Source of the DNA: Darksidea phi
Taxonomy: Eukaryota > Ascomycota > Dothideomycetes > Pleosporales > Lentitheciaceae
NCBI GenBank assembly: GCA_030770425.1
Contig: JASJFT010000141.1
Location: forward strand, 53,378-117,377
Direction: 5' to 3'
Length of the DNA: 64,000 nucleotides
This document shows, in pieces, positions 33,659 through 46,078 of this stretch (position 1 is the stretch's first letter; every line of letters begins with the position of its first letter). The notes beneath the pieces were generated by a model. It was given only the letters and a program-made list of their open reading frames with translations. It did no database searches and was not told the origin of the DNA. The translations under genes were made by a program, and so were the position numbers.

Positions 33659-36600
33659 AGCGGAGGAGAGTGAAGGAAGAGGAAAGAGGAGCCTTGAAAC
33701 AAGGATGTAACAGGAGGGAAATGTTGAGGAAGTGTTTGAGCAGCGCGGTGTTTATGGCGTTTTTGAATCATTTGGGTATTTTGGGTGGTGGTATGTAGGG
33801 GAGACAGTCTAATTACCAAGTGTCTATGTAGGAGGGGATGTAATAATCGAGTAGTAATGGAAACAATTGCATCTCACTCTGTCTAGCGCTATCCCTACCT
33901 GCACACGGACCCAGCCAACGCAAACATGGCAAACATGGCAAACATCCAAGCAACACAAACGCTGTACCACAACACCACATCCCAGCTCAGCCGCCTACAT
34001 CAAGCACAGCATCTCCACGGCACCCCTCGGCGCCCCCCGACACCCCTCGGCTCCCCCCGCCACCCACTCTTCCCCCCATCGATCACAAGTCTTCGCATTC
34101 CTCGCTCCACGTCACACCTTCCCGGACTGTCTTGCAAAACTGACCTCATACCAAGTCCGCGGAAGAGCCCCATCATCGATGATACGGTATCGCGTATATG
34201 AAGCGTTCTGCTGATCGGAAGATCTTTACCTGGATTGCAGCCCGACACTGCCTATTTTGGTAGGTGGATTCTCTGACGAAGGAGACATCATGTAGCAGTT
34301 TTGGTAAGATGACGTTTTGCGCTAGCAAATTTTTTATTTTTTTTGTGTTTTCGTTTTGAACTTTAGACCGGCAGGGTTAAGTAGAAGGGCTAGGTGATTT
34401 GTGGGTAAGTGGGCACGAGATCCATCGTCGATGGGAGCGATACCGGGGAACCTAGATGGCGGTGGAGGCTCATGATTCGCGGGAACCTGGACATACTATC
34501 GCTTGCAGCGGTACAAAAGAGATCTGAGAATGATGCTGTGGGGTTGAGGCTGGTGGTAGCACAGGCTGGGTTTTGCCATGCAAACGCCTCTGCAACCCTT
34601 TCATATATTTTCCCGCACACTCTGGTCGACCTCTGAAATTCTGCTCTAGCTATTGGCCAGGGCCGAAAAATGCAGGTGACATGCTGCAGCGTAATAAGGA
34701 CATTGCGGCTCCGTCTGCAGCAGGCCGCTCGCTTGGGGGAATTGTAATGGAAGCCCGTATCGAAGCAGGCAATTGTCGCCCGTGAGACTAGGCGGACGGT
34801 TCGAGGCGCGTTGGAGTTAATCTACTTACCGGACATCACACCTGGTACGAGGGTAGATCTTCCGGATTAACACGCATGTCACTTCCGTCGATGGCTTGCG
34901 GCACAGCTATTGCGTATCAGCAAATCTTGATGGAGAGTCTGACGATTCGGCGACGCTGGCGGGATGTCGAATTAGGCTTAAGACGGGCGTTAAGGTGCCG
35001 AACAGCCAGAGCTCTGGCTGCATAGCTGGAAGAAGTTCGGACTCTGGGGTACATAGGCGAATAAAATCCCCGTCGAACACGCAATGGAGAGCGGGGTGCG
35101 TCGAGAGCATGGTCGTAACTGTTGCGTTAAGAACCGGGTTTTGCTGTCGCGTGAGATTGAATGTTCTGATATGGCAGACAGGCAGTTTGAAGGCGGATTT
35201 CTTTGAAGTTTTGCATTGGCTGGTGGTGTGCTGAGATGGGAGACTCGGCAGGCGTTGCCGCGGCTTCGGGGTAATTGCCGCCATTGACGGAATTTGTCTC
35301 ACCAAAAACTGGAGGCACAGTCCACGTCCAGTCGTCCCATCTCCGGCATCGGGTCCCAAAGCGGAGTGTGGAAACCTTCTGCAGGGGCTGCAACGTGATG
35401 TGAGAGAGTGTAACCATGTGGGCTGTTTTCAAGCGACGCCATGAAAAATGCGGTAGCGTGAGTGGATGATGGTCAAGAGGGTTCCCTCGCATTCGGTTTC
35501 CAAGTGCCAGCAAAGCCTGCTGCCGTTTACGGCTGGGGGGAGACAAGACTGCATATGCCTCCTCGGTGACGGGCTGTCTTGGTATCAATATACCCATCAT
35601 TTCGTTGTCCAGATGCTCAGAGATGGACCGGTTAAGCGGCGACGGTCGGGCTGCAATTGGCGCAGCGTGACCAGCGAAGCCTCATTTCCAAGCTCTTGGA
35701 TGCAGATCATTCTTTCTATCAAAATTGATGCGCGCGAACGACCTTGTGGGAATCTGTCGTACAGCTTCACGAAATGCGGGCACGGCCCACAGCGTTCACA
35801 CCGGCAGTTTGTAATGCGTAATGGACCAGACGGAGCGTGGGTAGGGGTGGTAAGCCAACGGCTGGGGTGACCCCAGGACGCATAGCTCCAGGTTTGGAGC
35901 TGCAATGCATGCCCGCGGCGGTGGTACACAGTGTGAAGAGGGACAACACAGCAACAGCGTCAAACGGCTCTCACGCCAATCATGGCCGTCTCGTGTCGTA
36001 CGAGATAGCAACGGCCTTCTTGCCGGGGACTGCTGGCTGACGTGGGAGCTGCAAATAGCCGTTGTCGTCGATATGGCGTATGGTGCCGTCCGGTAAGCTA
36101 CGAGGGGGGGACTGATAACGGGTGCAGTGGTGGCCTGTCGTCAGCCGCAAAGCTGGTTAAAGGAGGCTGCCGTCTGGACACCTAGGCGGGGGACCCCGGC
36201 GCTGCATCTGCGGGTGGAGGTAGGGGTGCGGCGGAGGTGATTACTGCGGCGGGAGCGGACGTGATGTGACGAGTGAGTATGAGAAAGGATGAGAGGGAGC
36301 CAGAGGAGCTCCGGCTGCTTGTACCGATGATCATCACGGCTGCTTTTCGTACACAGCGGGACGGTAGTAAGGCATTGCCCGCCCGCCCGCGCTGACGATC
36401 CCGAGTGGCTTTCCGCCTCGTCGTCTCGTTTCGCTGCCGCAAAAGGAATGTATACGATACCCATCGGCCGATAGCCTTCACCGCCATTGCATTAACTAAG
36501 CGCGACTCCAGGCCCACGGCCGGCCATAAACTAGCGACGTCTACTCCACACGCTCACGCTCACCCCTCAAACACCTCGCACACGCGACCCTCGCCTCCAA

Positions 36601-36909
36601 TTCGACTGGAGCCCGCCCCGTCTCACCACACGGTGACTCTTTCACGCCTCGCCTCGCCTCGCCTCGGTCCCGCGCGAGTCCCCGTCTTGTGACGACATCA
36701 CCATCCTCAGCGCCCCCAACGCGAAGGCGGCGGGCCGGTTCAGACGTCTGCGCGAAGAGAAGCACCCCTCACACAGCTCAAGAGCCCGGCTACGCGCTGC
36801 GATGGGCTGTCCACGCCCTGCCGTTCTCCGAGTCCGCGTCCGTCGGGAACACCACTCCGGCTTCCTCAACAACTGCTGAGAAACTGCTGAGAGACCGCTC
36901 CATGGCGGC
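33659..36909. other. 3.2-kb intergenic region between IML1 and FNIP/Lst4
   Basis: No frame here shows family resemblance. The first 250 bp are the likely IML1 3' untranslated region. From about 36500 the sequence becomes C-rich with no upstream gene and leads into the FNIP start, suggesting a long 5' leader or a large promoter. I see no repeats or RIP-type decay. Confidence 0.5.
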
Positions 36910-39900
36910 ATGCGCCCAGTGACAGACATGCTCGGCCAGTTCTTCGGCACGCCGAAGGGTGCCGGCGCACATCCGTCCCCCACCACGACGCTGGATTCTG
37001 CCACCGAAGAGTCTCACACGCGACACCTGCTCTATCCCGAATCGAGCACTCTCTACCACCCCGACGGCCAGCCTTACCCCCTCCACGGCGCCTCGCTCTC
37101 GCCAGGAACCGCATACGATGGCCCACTGCCCGAGATCGACCTCGAGTTTCCTCGCGATTGCCGCATTGTCATCGCCCAAGATGAGACGGCTTCGATACCC
37201 CGAACCATCCTGTTCGACTCGAAGCCAGGGCCGCCGCGTGCCGAGTCGCCTACGCTGCCAAACACACGGTCGCGTCCCTTTGGCGGGCCCGGGAGTGCTA
37301 GCACCGTGGGTCCTACCTTTGGAGGCATGCACGCGCGAAGGTCGTCCCTCGTCACCGAATCGACACCGCGATCCCCTACTGTAGCTGGCTTCACGCGCAC
37401 ACGCACACGCGGCAACTCCATCTCCTCCATGCCGAACATCGACGAGCATGCGCAGATACAGGCAAAGGCACAGTCCAAGGCGAAAGACTCGGCAGATTTG
37501 GTCAACGTGTGCTTGGACTGCATGTTCGGCAACACGCCCATGAACTACAGGGGCAACTCGAACAAGATTCACATTGTTCCGCTCGACCCCAAACCCGCCG
37601 ATGCGGGCGCTCTGCCGCCTAATCTTCAAGATGCTACAAGTTCCCTGGGACGAGCTGAGGGTTTCCGGAGGAGAAGCCACCTAGCGAAGTCCTTCACACC
37701 CGGCAACCTACCCCTCGAGGCGCCCACCATCGAGACTAGCAGCATCATCTCAAAGGAACCTCGCCGACGCACCATCTTCATTACGCGCATGTTCTCTGTT
37801 ACACTGCCAGACGACGATCTGGATACGTCCAACGTTCGCACTCCTACGCCTCATAACTCTGTTGGCAAGGGCAATGGCTTCCCCTTTCCCCGGCAAGGTG
37901 CCAAAGTTGGCCCCAAGGTGCTCCCCTCGACCCGCAAAAGCCCCATGTACGCCATCACGATCATCCTACATCTCCCGATTGCCACCCAGTCCTCGACGCT
38001 ACGCCCACCATCTCGACCCGGCAATCCGAAAAACAGCCATGCATCTACCTCTGTGCCCGGACATGACTCGCTAGGATCGTCCCTGGACTCCGACCGCCGT
38101 GCAGGATGGGCTTTTGTCGATTCAAACTTCGGCGTGGAGTCACTCCTTTCAGCCTCGCTCAACAGCGACGTGGACGATCGTGTCGATGTCGTAGGCCAGC
38201 ACTGGGATGTCATCATGCGCACCCTCACAAGCCTCCAATTTGTGGTCCAAGAGCGCATCCTTGCTCAGTTCAAATCGGCAGAGGCGGCTTCCCCGCCGAT
38301 GCTACATCTGCCACATGTCCAGCCATCTCGCTCTAGTTTGCGAGACGCTCCTCCACCGCCTGTTCGTCGAGCGCTAAGACTGCAGCCTGGTGCTCTTATG
38401 TTCGACCAAGACATCAAAAAAGCGGTGGAGCTGGCAGGCAACCGCGTTGTGAGCGGCATGAGAATACCCCGAGTGATGACGGGCCAAGGCAAGTGGGGCG
38501 TGTGGCGCGAGGAAGCAAGATGGCTTGGTAGATGGGCCGGTCGACGGGAGGAGAATTTCTTCTTCTTCAACCTGCTGACCGCTTTCCTGGGAAACCACAC
38601 CGAATGGCTCAATTTGCTCGGGCCAAAATGGCACCGAAAGCGCCACCGGGAGCAGCACAAGTCATGTGCCGGCGACAACCTGACCATCTCGAACCGTACC
38701 GTCATTGTGTCTCCGGACAAGATGGCAGCACGGCGACTGATCTTCCTCGTTGCTGCGTTTCTACCACCTAACGTACCCGCAGTGTATGATGGCGCTTCTC
38801 CGATGCGACCTAGCACTTCTGCATCTCTACGTGCGTACTCACAGTCTCCTCCGACCAATATGCCGCCATCAAGGAAGCATTCTTTGCGCCGGCAGATCAA
38901 CCGGCGGCCGCGTGGCAAGCAAAGCATGACCAACATGCGTCTCCAACCCTATGCGGGTAACGGCGCTAGTCTCTCCGCTCTTGAGTCTACGAACACTCGG
39001 TCTGACTCTGGGGTGGCCGAGTTTCAAGATGCGCATAGGCATTCCCGTCGATCCTCTGCTCATTCCATCCGGACAAGTTTGGTGATTCCGTCCATGTCAG
39101 ATAGCGCTGTTACTACAAAGAGCAGCGCTGCTACATTGTCAACTGCTACGCCGCAGAACAACGTTCCCGTGGCGCATTTTACGCTGCCTAGAACCAAGTC
39201 CTCCGGACCATCGCCGGAGACGAGACCTGAGAGTAGCGATAGTCTCGCTTCTGCAAACTTAATGCACACCTTGCAACGAAGTAGTACTGGGCATATCAGC
39301 AACCCTAGCACTGATTCGTCCAACACTAGTCGCTGGAGTGGCTTCATGAACTTTTGGAGCGGACGACGCGGGTCTTCTGCAGATCAAAGCGACTACCTAC
39401 AGAGCACGGACGATGGCCTAGGCGTTGCTGGCTCAGCATACCGCGGTCCGGAGCGCCCTCGCTCACAGCTCGAGCTCATGGTGCAAGAGCTTTCCATGGA
39501 CGGTGTATTTGGCGATGCTGATGCTTTCGAGCCGCCCGTCAGCAATACTACTATTACTGCCGATACCTCGCCCGAAACATATCCAGTCGGATGTAGTGGT
39601 GTTCCAGCATCTGCTGCACGACCCATCCCGGAACGACCAAAAACATTTGATTCAACGCTCAAGCTTTCAGTCAACGAGAAAGATGGTGTCATCGATGTTG
39701 ATATCCCGCTTCCGGACTTCGGTTCTCCACTTCAGTCGCCCTTGCTTGGGGGGTATGCGTCAGCTTCCAGCCAGCATGGCTCCAGTTATGGCGAGTCTTC
39801 AGTCTTATCTATGCCGTATTGTGAGCCAGAGCAGCCCGTTAATGCCGCTGGGTGGTTAAAGCAGTTCCATCCAGACTTTGCAGTTCAAGCGATCAAACCC

Positions 39901-40590
39901 TATGCCGAACTCGAGCGTGACATCAAGTGGGCTTTGAGCGCCGAGCCGACTCCGATCACCTCTACCGCGGCTCCAACCCTCGAGCAGGGTCCTATTGAGC
40001 GCTGGGTGGACGTTTGCTCCGCTCTCATCGCCGACACGCGCACGTTTAGCATCAAACGTATCAGCCTGCGACGACTTGTCAGGCTGACGCCAACGCCGAC
40101 TTACCAAGCCTCCGCCATGACGCCAGCCATCTCTGGCATGCCTCCTGGACGCTCGCAGTATGGCAATCCTTACAGCACCAACTCGTCGGCGCCAATGATG
40201 ACCGAACAACATCTCGACGAGGAGTTTCACGAAGAGCACATTATGGATTTCGATGCAACGTTGATCGACGCAGTTGATCGCGTGCTAGCACAGTCCGGGC
40301 AAGCTTCACGAGCTCAGTCTGCTAGTTCATCGCGGTCCAGTTCTCGACGAGGGAGGCGCGATGGCCGGTCAGATTCTAACGTGGGACACCATGCGGATGT
40401 ATCACAGACGGATTGTAAAGCGGTTATTTTTGATGCCCTCGAAGTCATCGTAAAGAACGTGACAGCTGAGCGCAATGCCAAAGAGGAGCGTAAGGAGGAG
40501 ACAGAGAAACCGGTACAGGACGTCCCCAAGACAGCAGCTGATTCGTCATTGAAGGAGGGCATCCGGCGATGGCTTTCGGAGGTGGAGTGA
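36910..40590 (+). CDS. Folliculin-interacting protein (FNIP/Lst4) homologue
   Basis: A single-exon protein of 1226 aa; ATG 36928 (MLGQFFGTPKG) is an equally good start and closer to what I recall of relatives. FNIP N-terminal signatures are FPRDCRIVIAQDE (about residue 80) and VNVCLDCMFGNTPMNYRGNS (about residue 200). The middle domain follows with ITRMFSVTLPDD, YAITIILHLPI, WDVIMRTLTSLQFVVQERIL and FFFFNLLTAFLGNHTEWLNL. A third conserved part near the end includes DFDATLIDAVDRVLAQSGQA and CKAVIFDALEVIVKNV. Ser-rich disordered linkers separate them. Fungal Lst4 pairs with the folliculin homologue Lst7 at the vacuole and acts on Gtr2 to promote TORC1 signalling. The neighbour IML1 opposes TORC1 through Gtr1. 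Assignment to the family is confident; the exact partner in this fungus is inferred. Confidence 0.85.
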   Translation: MRPVTDMLGQFFGTPKGAGAHPSPTTTLDSATEESHTRHLLYPESSTLYHPDGQPYPLHGASLSPGTAYDGPLPEIDLEFPRDCRIVIAQDETASIPRTILFDSKPGPPRAESPTLPNTRSRPFGGPGSASTVGPTFGGMHARRSSLVTESTPRSPTVAGFTRTRTRGNSISSMPNIDEHAQIQAKAQSKAKDSADLVNVCLDCMFGNTPMNYRGNSNKIHIVPLDPKPADAGALPPNLQDATSSLGRAEGFRRRSHLAKSFTPGNLPLEAPTIETSSIISKEPRRRTIFITRMFSVTLPDDDLDTSNVRTPTPHNSVGKGNGFPFPRQGAKVGPKVLPSTRKSPMYAITIILHLPIATQSSTLRPPSRPGNPKNSHASTSVPGHDSLGSSLDSDRRAGWAFVDSNFGVESLLSASLNSDVDDRVDVVGQHWDVIMRTLTSLQFVVQERILAQFKSAEAASPPMLHLPHVQPSRSSLRDAPPPPVRRALRLQPGALMFDQDIKKAVELAGNRVVSGMRIPRVMTGQGKWGVWREEARWLGRWAGRREENFFFFNLLTAFLGNHTEWLNLLGPKWHRKRHREQHKSCAGDNLTISNRTVIVSPDKMAARRLIFLVAAFLPPNVPAVYDGASPMRPSTSASLRAYSQSPPTNMPPSRKHSLRRQINRRPRGKQSMTNMRLQPYAGNGASLSALESTNTRSDSGVAEFQDAHRHSRRSSAHSIRTSLVIPSMSDSAVTTKSSAATLSTATPQNNVPVAHFTLPRTKSSGPSPETRPESSDSLASANLMHTLQRSSTGHISNPSTDSSNTSRWSGFMNFWSGRRGSSADQSDYLQSTDDGLGVAGSAYRGPERPRSQLELMVQELSMDGVFGDADAFEPPVSNTTITADTSPETYPVGCSGVPASAARPIPERPKTFDSTLKLSVNEKDGVIDVDIPLPDFGSPLQSPLLGGYASASSQHGSSYGESSVLSMPYCEPEQPVNAAGWLKQFHPDFAVQAIKPYAELERDIKWALSAEPTPITSTAAPTLEQGPIERWVDVCSALIADTRTFSIKRISLRRLVRLTPTPTYQASAMTPAISGMPPGRSQYGNPYSTNSSAPMMTEQHLDEEFHEEHIMDFDATLIDAVDRVLAQSGQASRAQSASSSRSSSRRGRRDGRSDSNVGHHADVSQTDCKAVIFDALEVIVKNVTAERNAKEERKEETEKPVQDVPKTAADSSLKEGIRRWLSEVE

Positions 40591-41400
40591 GCTCGAAGGT
40601 GCAACGAGCAGGTCTTTTCTTTTTGTCTGATTTGCCTCATACTTTTATCTTTCTAGAGTCGAGCACCTCTTCTTGCGTGCTAATGGCGCGACGATACCCT
40701 TCGAGCACGCCACCCGTGCCTCGACCAGCATTATCCTTACCCTCACCGCATTGTACTACTATGTTACTGGCTTCTTCGTCCTTTAGAGAAGCTTTTCTTT
40801 CTTCGTGTTTGTCCTCGCTTGTTATGCGGGTAGCGGGCTGGCTGGCATTGCCGCTCGGGATTTCCTCATTCATCGGACTTTGTCTTGCATTTTAGCGGGT
40901 GGGAGTTTTTTTTTTCTGGCGCAAGGTATCTCTTTTTCACTACTATGTATGAATTCTAGGTCGATATCCTGGGTGGGTTTCTGCTTTGCACTACTGGGTG
41001 GTTGGGGTAGGGGATCTAGTGGTGCATTGCGGTGTTTGGCTGTAGGGGTAATGTCTGTGGCTATTGTTGCTATGCTGCGTCTGAGTGGCGCTCTGAAGCT
41101 TTTCTGATGGCCATCGAGGAGCTATGAGCGGAATATATGAATGGAATGCTGCGATTCTATCATGCTAGTGTTATTGCTCGTGTTTCGGGTGAATGGCTCG
41201 CGCTGCATTAATATATGTGAAGGCGCCCGGTGTGCTACACGTACAGTGAGTTGTAGGATCACGTTCGTTCCCTACAGCAAACAGGTTCAAGCAATGTCTT
41301 CGATACGTAAGCAGGCATTCAAATTCAATAGTACGTGCTTAAATACCCCCTATCTTCCAGTCGGCAATTTCCATACACATCCCATCCAACCCTAACACTC
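40591..41400. other. Convergent intergenic region
   Basis: Between two converging genes. T-rich and pyrimidine-rich, consistent with 3' untranslated regions; nothing else seen. Confidence 0.5.
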
Positions 41401-42660
41401 TCACTTCCCCAACGCAAATCGCACAGACGAAACTTCTTCATTCAATGGCAAAATATCCGGCACTGGCCCCACGGGCGTAATAGCAAACTGATTAATCTGA
41501 GTATGACTCTTGGTATAATGTTTCTTGATATGCTCAAACTGCGTCGTCTGGCCGAAGGCCGGATGGTTCCAGTACAAATTGCGCATCCACTTGTGCAAGT
41601 GCGGGTACCCCGAGCGGATGTCGCGGATGTTGCATTTGAAGTGCTGTACGTAGACGGGGTCGAAACGCACGATGGTTGTGTAGAGGCGGACGTCGGCTTC
41701 GGTGGGGTGTGGGGCGGAGAGGAGGTAGGGTGTGCTTGTTGTGGAGAGGTGGGATTCTAGACGGTCGAGGGAGGTGAAGAGGGTGGTTACGGCCTTGGTG
41801 TATGCTTCCTCCGTGCTGTGGGGTTGTTAGTTGCTGGGTATAGTATGGCGCGATAGGAGGGAGGGCGGATGGGAGTAGGGAACGTACGTTGCGAAACCGG
41901 ATTTATACACGCCATTGTTGACGTCGTTGTAGACCCATTCGTTCATCTCCTCGATGTCCTTTTGCAGCTTCTCCGGGAACAAATCCAGACCTTTGTGTTT
42001 GTCGTCTAGCAAGTCGTCGAAGGCGTGGTAGAACATGCGGATGATTTCGCTGCTCTCATTGCTGACGATTCTCTTCTCTTTCTTATCGTACAGCGTGGGC
42101 ACGGTGAAGCGGCCTTCGTAGTCTGGGTTCTGTGCGAAGTAGATGTCGCGAAGATGGGTGAAGTCCCTGTGCAGTGGGTCCGGCGTGACGTTCTCGCCGG
42201 GAACCTTTTCGTCGGAAGTCGCGAAACGCCAGCCTATTTTACGTAAGGCTCGATCTTTTATTAGGGATGAAAGCATTGGCTGGGAATACACACCCTTTTG
42301 CCCCATATGCCAATGCACACTAGTAAACCCGACAATCTCCTCTAACCCCTTCAACTTCCGTACAATCAACGTCCTATGCGCCCACGGACACGCATACGAC
42401 ACATACAAATGGTAACGGCCCTTCTCAGGCGGGAACTCTGCGCCGGGTTTGTTCTCGATCCAGTTGCGGAAGACGGAGGTCTGGCGCTTGAATTCGCCGG
42501 TTTGGTCGCCGGGCTTGACCCAGTCGGTGATGGAGGGAGCTTTATCCATTACGGAAGAAGAAAAAGTGCGGGGTGCAAGGGTGGAGAGGGGAACAACGGC
42601 TCTGTTGCGGAATGCGACGTGAGTTGATATTGAGCGCAATCGAGTGAGAGCTGAGGACAT
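41401..42660 (-). CDS. Glutathionyl-hydroquinone reductase / omega-class GST (ECM4-type)
   Basis: Exons 42660-42294, 42233-41888 and 41815-41401 encode 375 aa. The start at 42660 ([13 protein letters not shown], basic and Ser-rich) looks like a mitochondrial presequence. The catalytic motif is [20 protein letters not shown], whose Cys-Pro-Trp-Ala-His forms the mixed disulfide with glutathione. The family continues with [66 protein letters not shown] and [20 protein letters not shown]. The enzyme reduces glutathionyl-(chloro)hydroquinones and related adducts. Intron 1 (42234-42293) is exactly 60 bp with no in-frame stop, so an unspliced transcript would add 20 residues inside the conserved MGQKG/WRF joint; splicing there restores the family sequence KGWRF. 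Intron 2 is 72 bp. Confidence 0.9.
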
Positions 42661-45600
42661 AAATGGGCAATTGCAACTAGTTGGACAGATTGAAGATATA
42701 CTCCAACAGCGAGATATCAAACCCATATATACGCGAAAGAAAAAGCTCGTGGTAGCTCAAGAGCTTCCCCGCTTTCGTAATCACGTCTCGCTTTCGTCAT
42801 GGTTCCAGGGTTTCTACTCGCTAGCTTAGCGTGTTCCGACGCCGTGACTCAGCTTGACAAAGCTCTTCCAAAGCCTCTCATTCGGTAATGTTTACGAAAG
42901 CATTCGTAGTGCGAAGATAAATACGAGATTTGGGGAATAATGAGACGGCTTACAATGCATTATAGTAGGAGAGAAAGGTGTGGTTTGTGGGAGTGGTTGT
43001 GGAGACGTAGCGGGCGGGGAGGCTGCCGCGGGCTGAAATGCTTCTGATTGGTTGGCGGAGCGTTGTGGGTGCTAAGCCGCTTTGAACGCCACACGATGAT
43101 ATGGAGGAATTTATTCAACAGCCCGTTGCATAACCTTTAGAGGAGCGATCTCAAAGGTACGACTCTCTTTTTCTGCCTTGAGGAGCAGTTTAGCTTTTCT
43201 TGAATGCTCGCACGCTGCGTAGAAACTCAAATCGAGTGCAGGAGGTGCGGAGGGGTTAAGGATAAGAACACAACAAATACACAGACGTACTACAACCGTG
43301 AGGTTGGCATGACAGATGGAAATATCCAGGGCTTGTCTATCTCGTAGCTGTTCGCAGCTGGAAAGTTGGGGTAGCAGCACCGTAATACCACACAGGCAGG
43401 GTAAGGTAATCGGCCCTATTCATTTGAACACTAAGATGAAAGCATGTTGTGCTTTTAGCGCGCCTAAATTGTCTTTGGGATCTTTTCACTGAGGCTTAGC
43501 TAGAATATCAAATTGATCCTTGAAATGTAGGGCGCAACTGCGGCATGTGGCACGGAATTACGTATTCCAAATGTGGCCTAGCGTAACTGTCAGCCACTAG
43601 CGACAACCGCCTTTCAGAATGTCACTCAACTTCGCTTCCACCACCACGCTCGTCAATTTCATATATCTGCACCTATCGGCTTTCTCCGTTTCTCTGCATT
43701 CCCTGAACATATTCCCCACTCAGCTTACTCAAGAAGCTACAGAAGGATGTCCTCTCGTCCCGCTCTCTCGCCACGCAACGACGCACCTGCCGCATTCATA
43801 AAAGGTACAATCGATACAGTCAAGCAATGGCCGTGCAATGGATAATTCGCGCAAAGTACACTACTTTGATTCGACCGACTTATTGAATATCATGATTTGA
43901 TAGGTCTAGAGTCGGCAGCGAAACGCGCTTCGGGTCGGAGTCCGGACTACATTCTCCACACGATCACACCCCTCAATTTCCCATACGCACTAGAACGAGC
44001 ACATGTGCCTCACTGCAACATGATATTGGTGTTCATATGAGCCGCCAAGTTTATCAAATCTCTCGCTGTGGTTTGAACTTCGGATGGTGCCGCTTCCTGA
44101 CCTTCAAACCTCATCACCATGGGTGTATGCTCGGTTAAGCCGAAGTCCCTGGTGCTGATCCATAACGAATGTCTTACCAATGTTCCGGAGATGTGTTCTT
44201 TTATCTCTTTGCCTGGAGCTGACGGTCCGTGAACTGGGTATCCCCATCATGACTGATACCCCATCTGCTTAGACCAATGACATATCGGCCAAGCATATCA
44301 TCTCTGCCCCCACTGTTTTAGAGGCGCCTAAAACAGTCATAATCAGATCACTCATCGACACATCCCTTCTCGCCCGTGTTGCTGATCGCACGGGCTCCCT
44401 CGGAGCCACCATGCAGATCCTCGACCATAGACCACAGACCGCAGAGGTGCATCGACGCTCCGACTTCTCCAACCATCAGAAGCGGTAACTCCGATGCAAG
44501 GCCGTCGGTCCGGTTTACGATAGATGTGAAATTGCTGCATGGCGCTAGCCACCGCCCCTTCTACTGCGCCATCGACCTAGTCGCTTCGATGGCAAAGGCC
44601 GCCACGGTGATCGTCGGGGCGCCTTGCTCTAATCCAGGTACCAAGGACAAGATACTCTCGGTGCGCATTCACCAGGTTTTGATCTACGAATAGCCTAAAA
44701 GAAACAGCCTTGAAAGTCGCCTCGCCCCTGCTTACTACTACCGCCCGGTTGGTGTTGCCTGCTCTACCGAGACCTTGTTCATACAAGGTTGGCTTAGAGA
44801 TGACCACACCATGCACATCCCCCATCCGACATTCAGGGTGTGCGCCCCGTGAAGGAAGGTAGGATCCCTAGGGCAGCAAAGCTGACAGCCTGTCCTGTCC
44901 CAGTCAGCAGGTACGCAGCTCATGAAGCTTATGTTCGGGTAACGATCCCTGTCAGCCCTACGCCAGCCCTATACCTGTCTTGGATCACAGAGAGGCATCG
45001 ACCACTCGTATCACTGGTCAAAGCCAAAATGCACTTCATGCCTCTGATATTACTGTGAAGCATCTGCAACGCAACGCTCGATTGCACGGACCTGGCATGC
45101 ATATCGCGCCACATCACGTCAATTCACCTCGGATGGCACTACCGCTTACAGGAATATCCTCCGACCGCCGCGCTGCAGCATTCTACTCCGTACTTGCATC
45201 GTCATCTCCAACATGGCTTCTCATCTTCATCTTTACCACCGCCGACAGTCCTCGTTCTAATCTTTTGTCCTGAAGAGGAAGTCAACTGCAAGAGTACGCA
45301 CAGGCTCCGATCATCTTGTATTAATCTGCTTTAATTCCATTGCGCCACCCTCGGCGAGCCCAGGAAGAGGATCCAACGGAACTAGACAATTTGTATCCGC
45401 AGCGTGACTCCTTCCGCTTAGGATGATCAGACATGAGACATTGGCTTGTTCATCTCCCATAGCCACTCTATGGTCAAGGAGCAGTAGATGCGTCTTCCTC
45501 TTCCCCTCGTCTATGCCAACTGCATACACCTCGCGTACAGTCACAAGTATGCATTCGCCAGCCATTGGCCCACTCCACTAGGACAAGCTACACGGCAAGC

Positions 45601-45870
45601 ACGTTTTCCGTCCCACAATCGTTTCTCAATCGTTTCGCCCCGGCTCGTGCCCTCCATGCAACAACTCCTCCCGCCAGGCCTACGAGACCCCCACCACGGT
45701 ATGCATATCAAATTCGAGCGAGCAACGCGATCCCCCTTCGACGAGCGCGTCAGTGCACATGTATCTCCTATGTACCGTCTTTTACCCAAACGGAAGGAGA
45801 GAGGGAAGAGGAGGGGAGCGTCATGCATCAGCGGGACCGTGTCTAGATCTAGCGAAGCAAACTATGTAAT
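42661..45870. other. Gene-poor region, 3.2 kb
   Basis: No gene supported. Between about 44250 and 44700 several frames carry protein-like text (for example FYCAIDLVASMAKAATVIVG) broken by stops and shifts, so a decayed gene is possible, but I cannot name it. Confidence 0.45.
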
Positions 45871-46006
45871 TAGAGAGAGAGAGAGGGGGGGGGGGGGGGG
45901 GGGGGGGGGGTAAAAAAAAAAAAAATGTTTTGGGGGGGTGGGCCCGGGGAAAGATACCCCCCCCGGGGGGGGGGGGGTATTTAGAAAAGACGTTGTNNNN
46001 NNNNNN

Positions 46007-46076
<70 letters not shown>

Positions 46077-46078
46077 CA
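45871..46078. other. Assembly gap with G and C homopolymers
   Basis: A GA run passes into G runs, then A, G and mixed low-complexity sequence, ten N (45997-46006) and 69 C (46007-46075). This is a join of poor-quality contig ends, not biology. Confidence 0.85.

Noticed and set aside
34896..35600. Overlapping frames on both strands in the IML1-FNIP gap
   Set aside because: No family resemblance, splice logic or conserved motif; overlapping frames of similar quality on both strands suggest chance.
44269..44700. Possible decayed enzyme gene
   Set aside because: Protein-like fragments occur in several frames but no family can be named and no start or splice sites fit.
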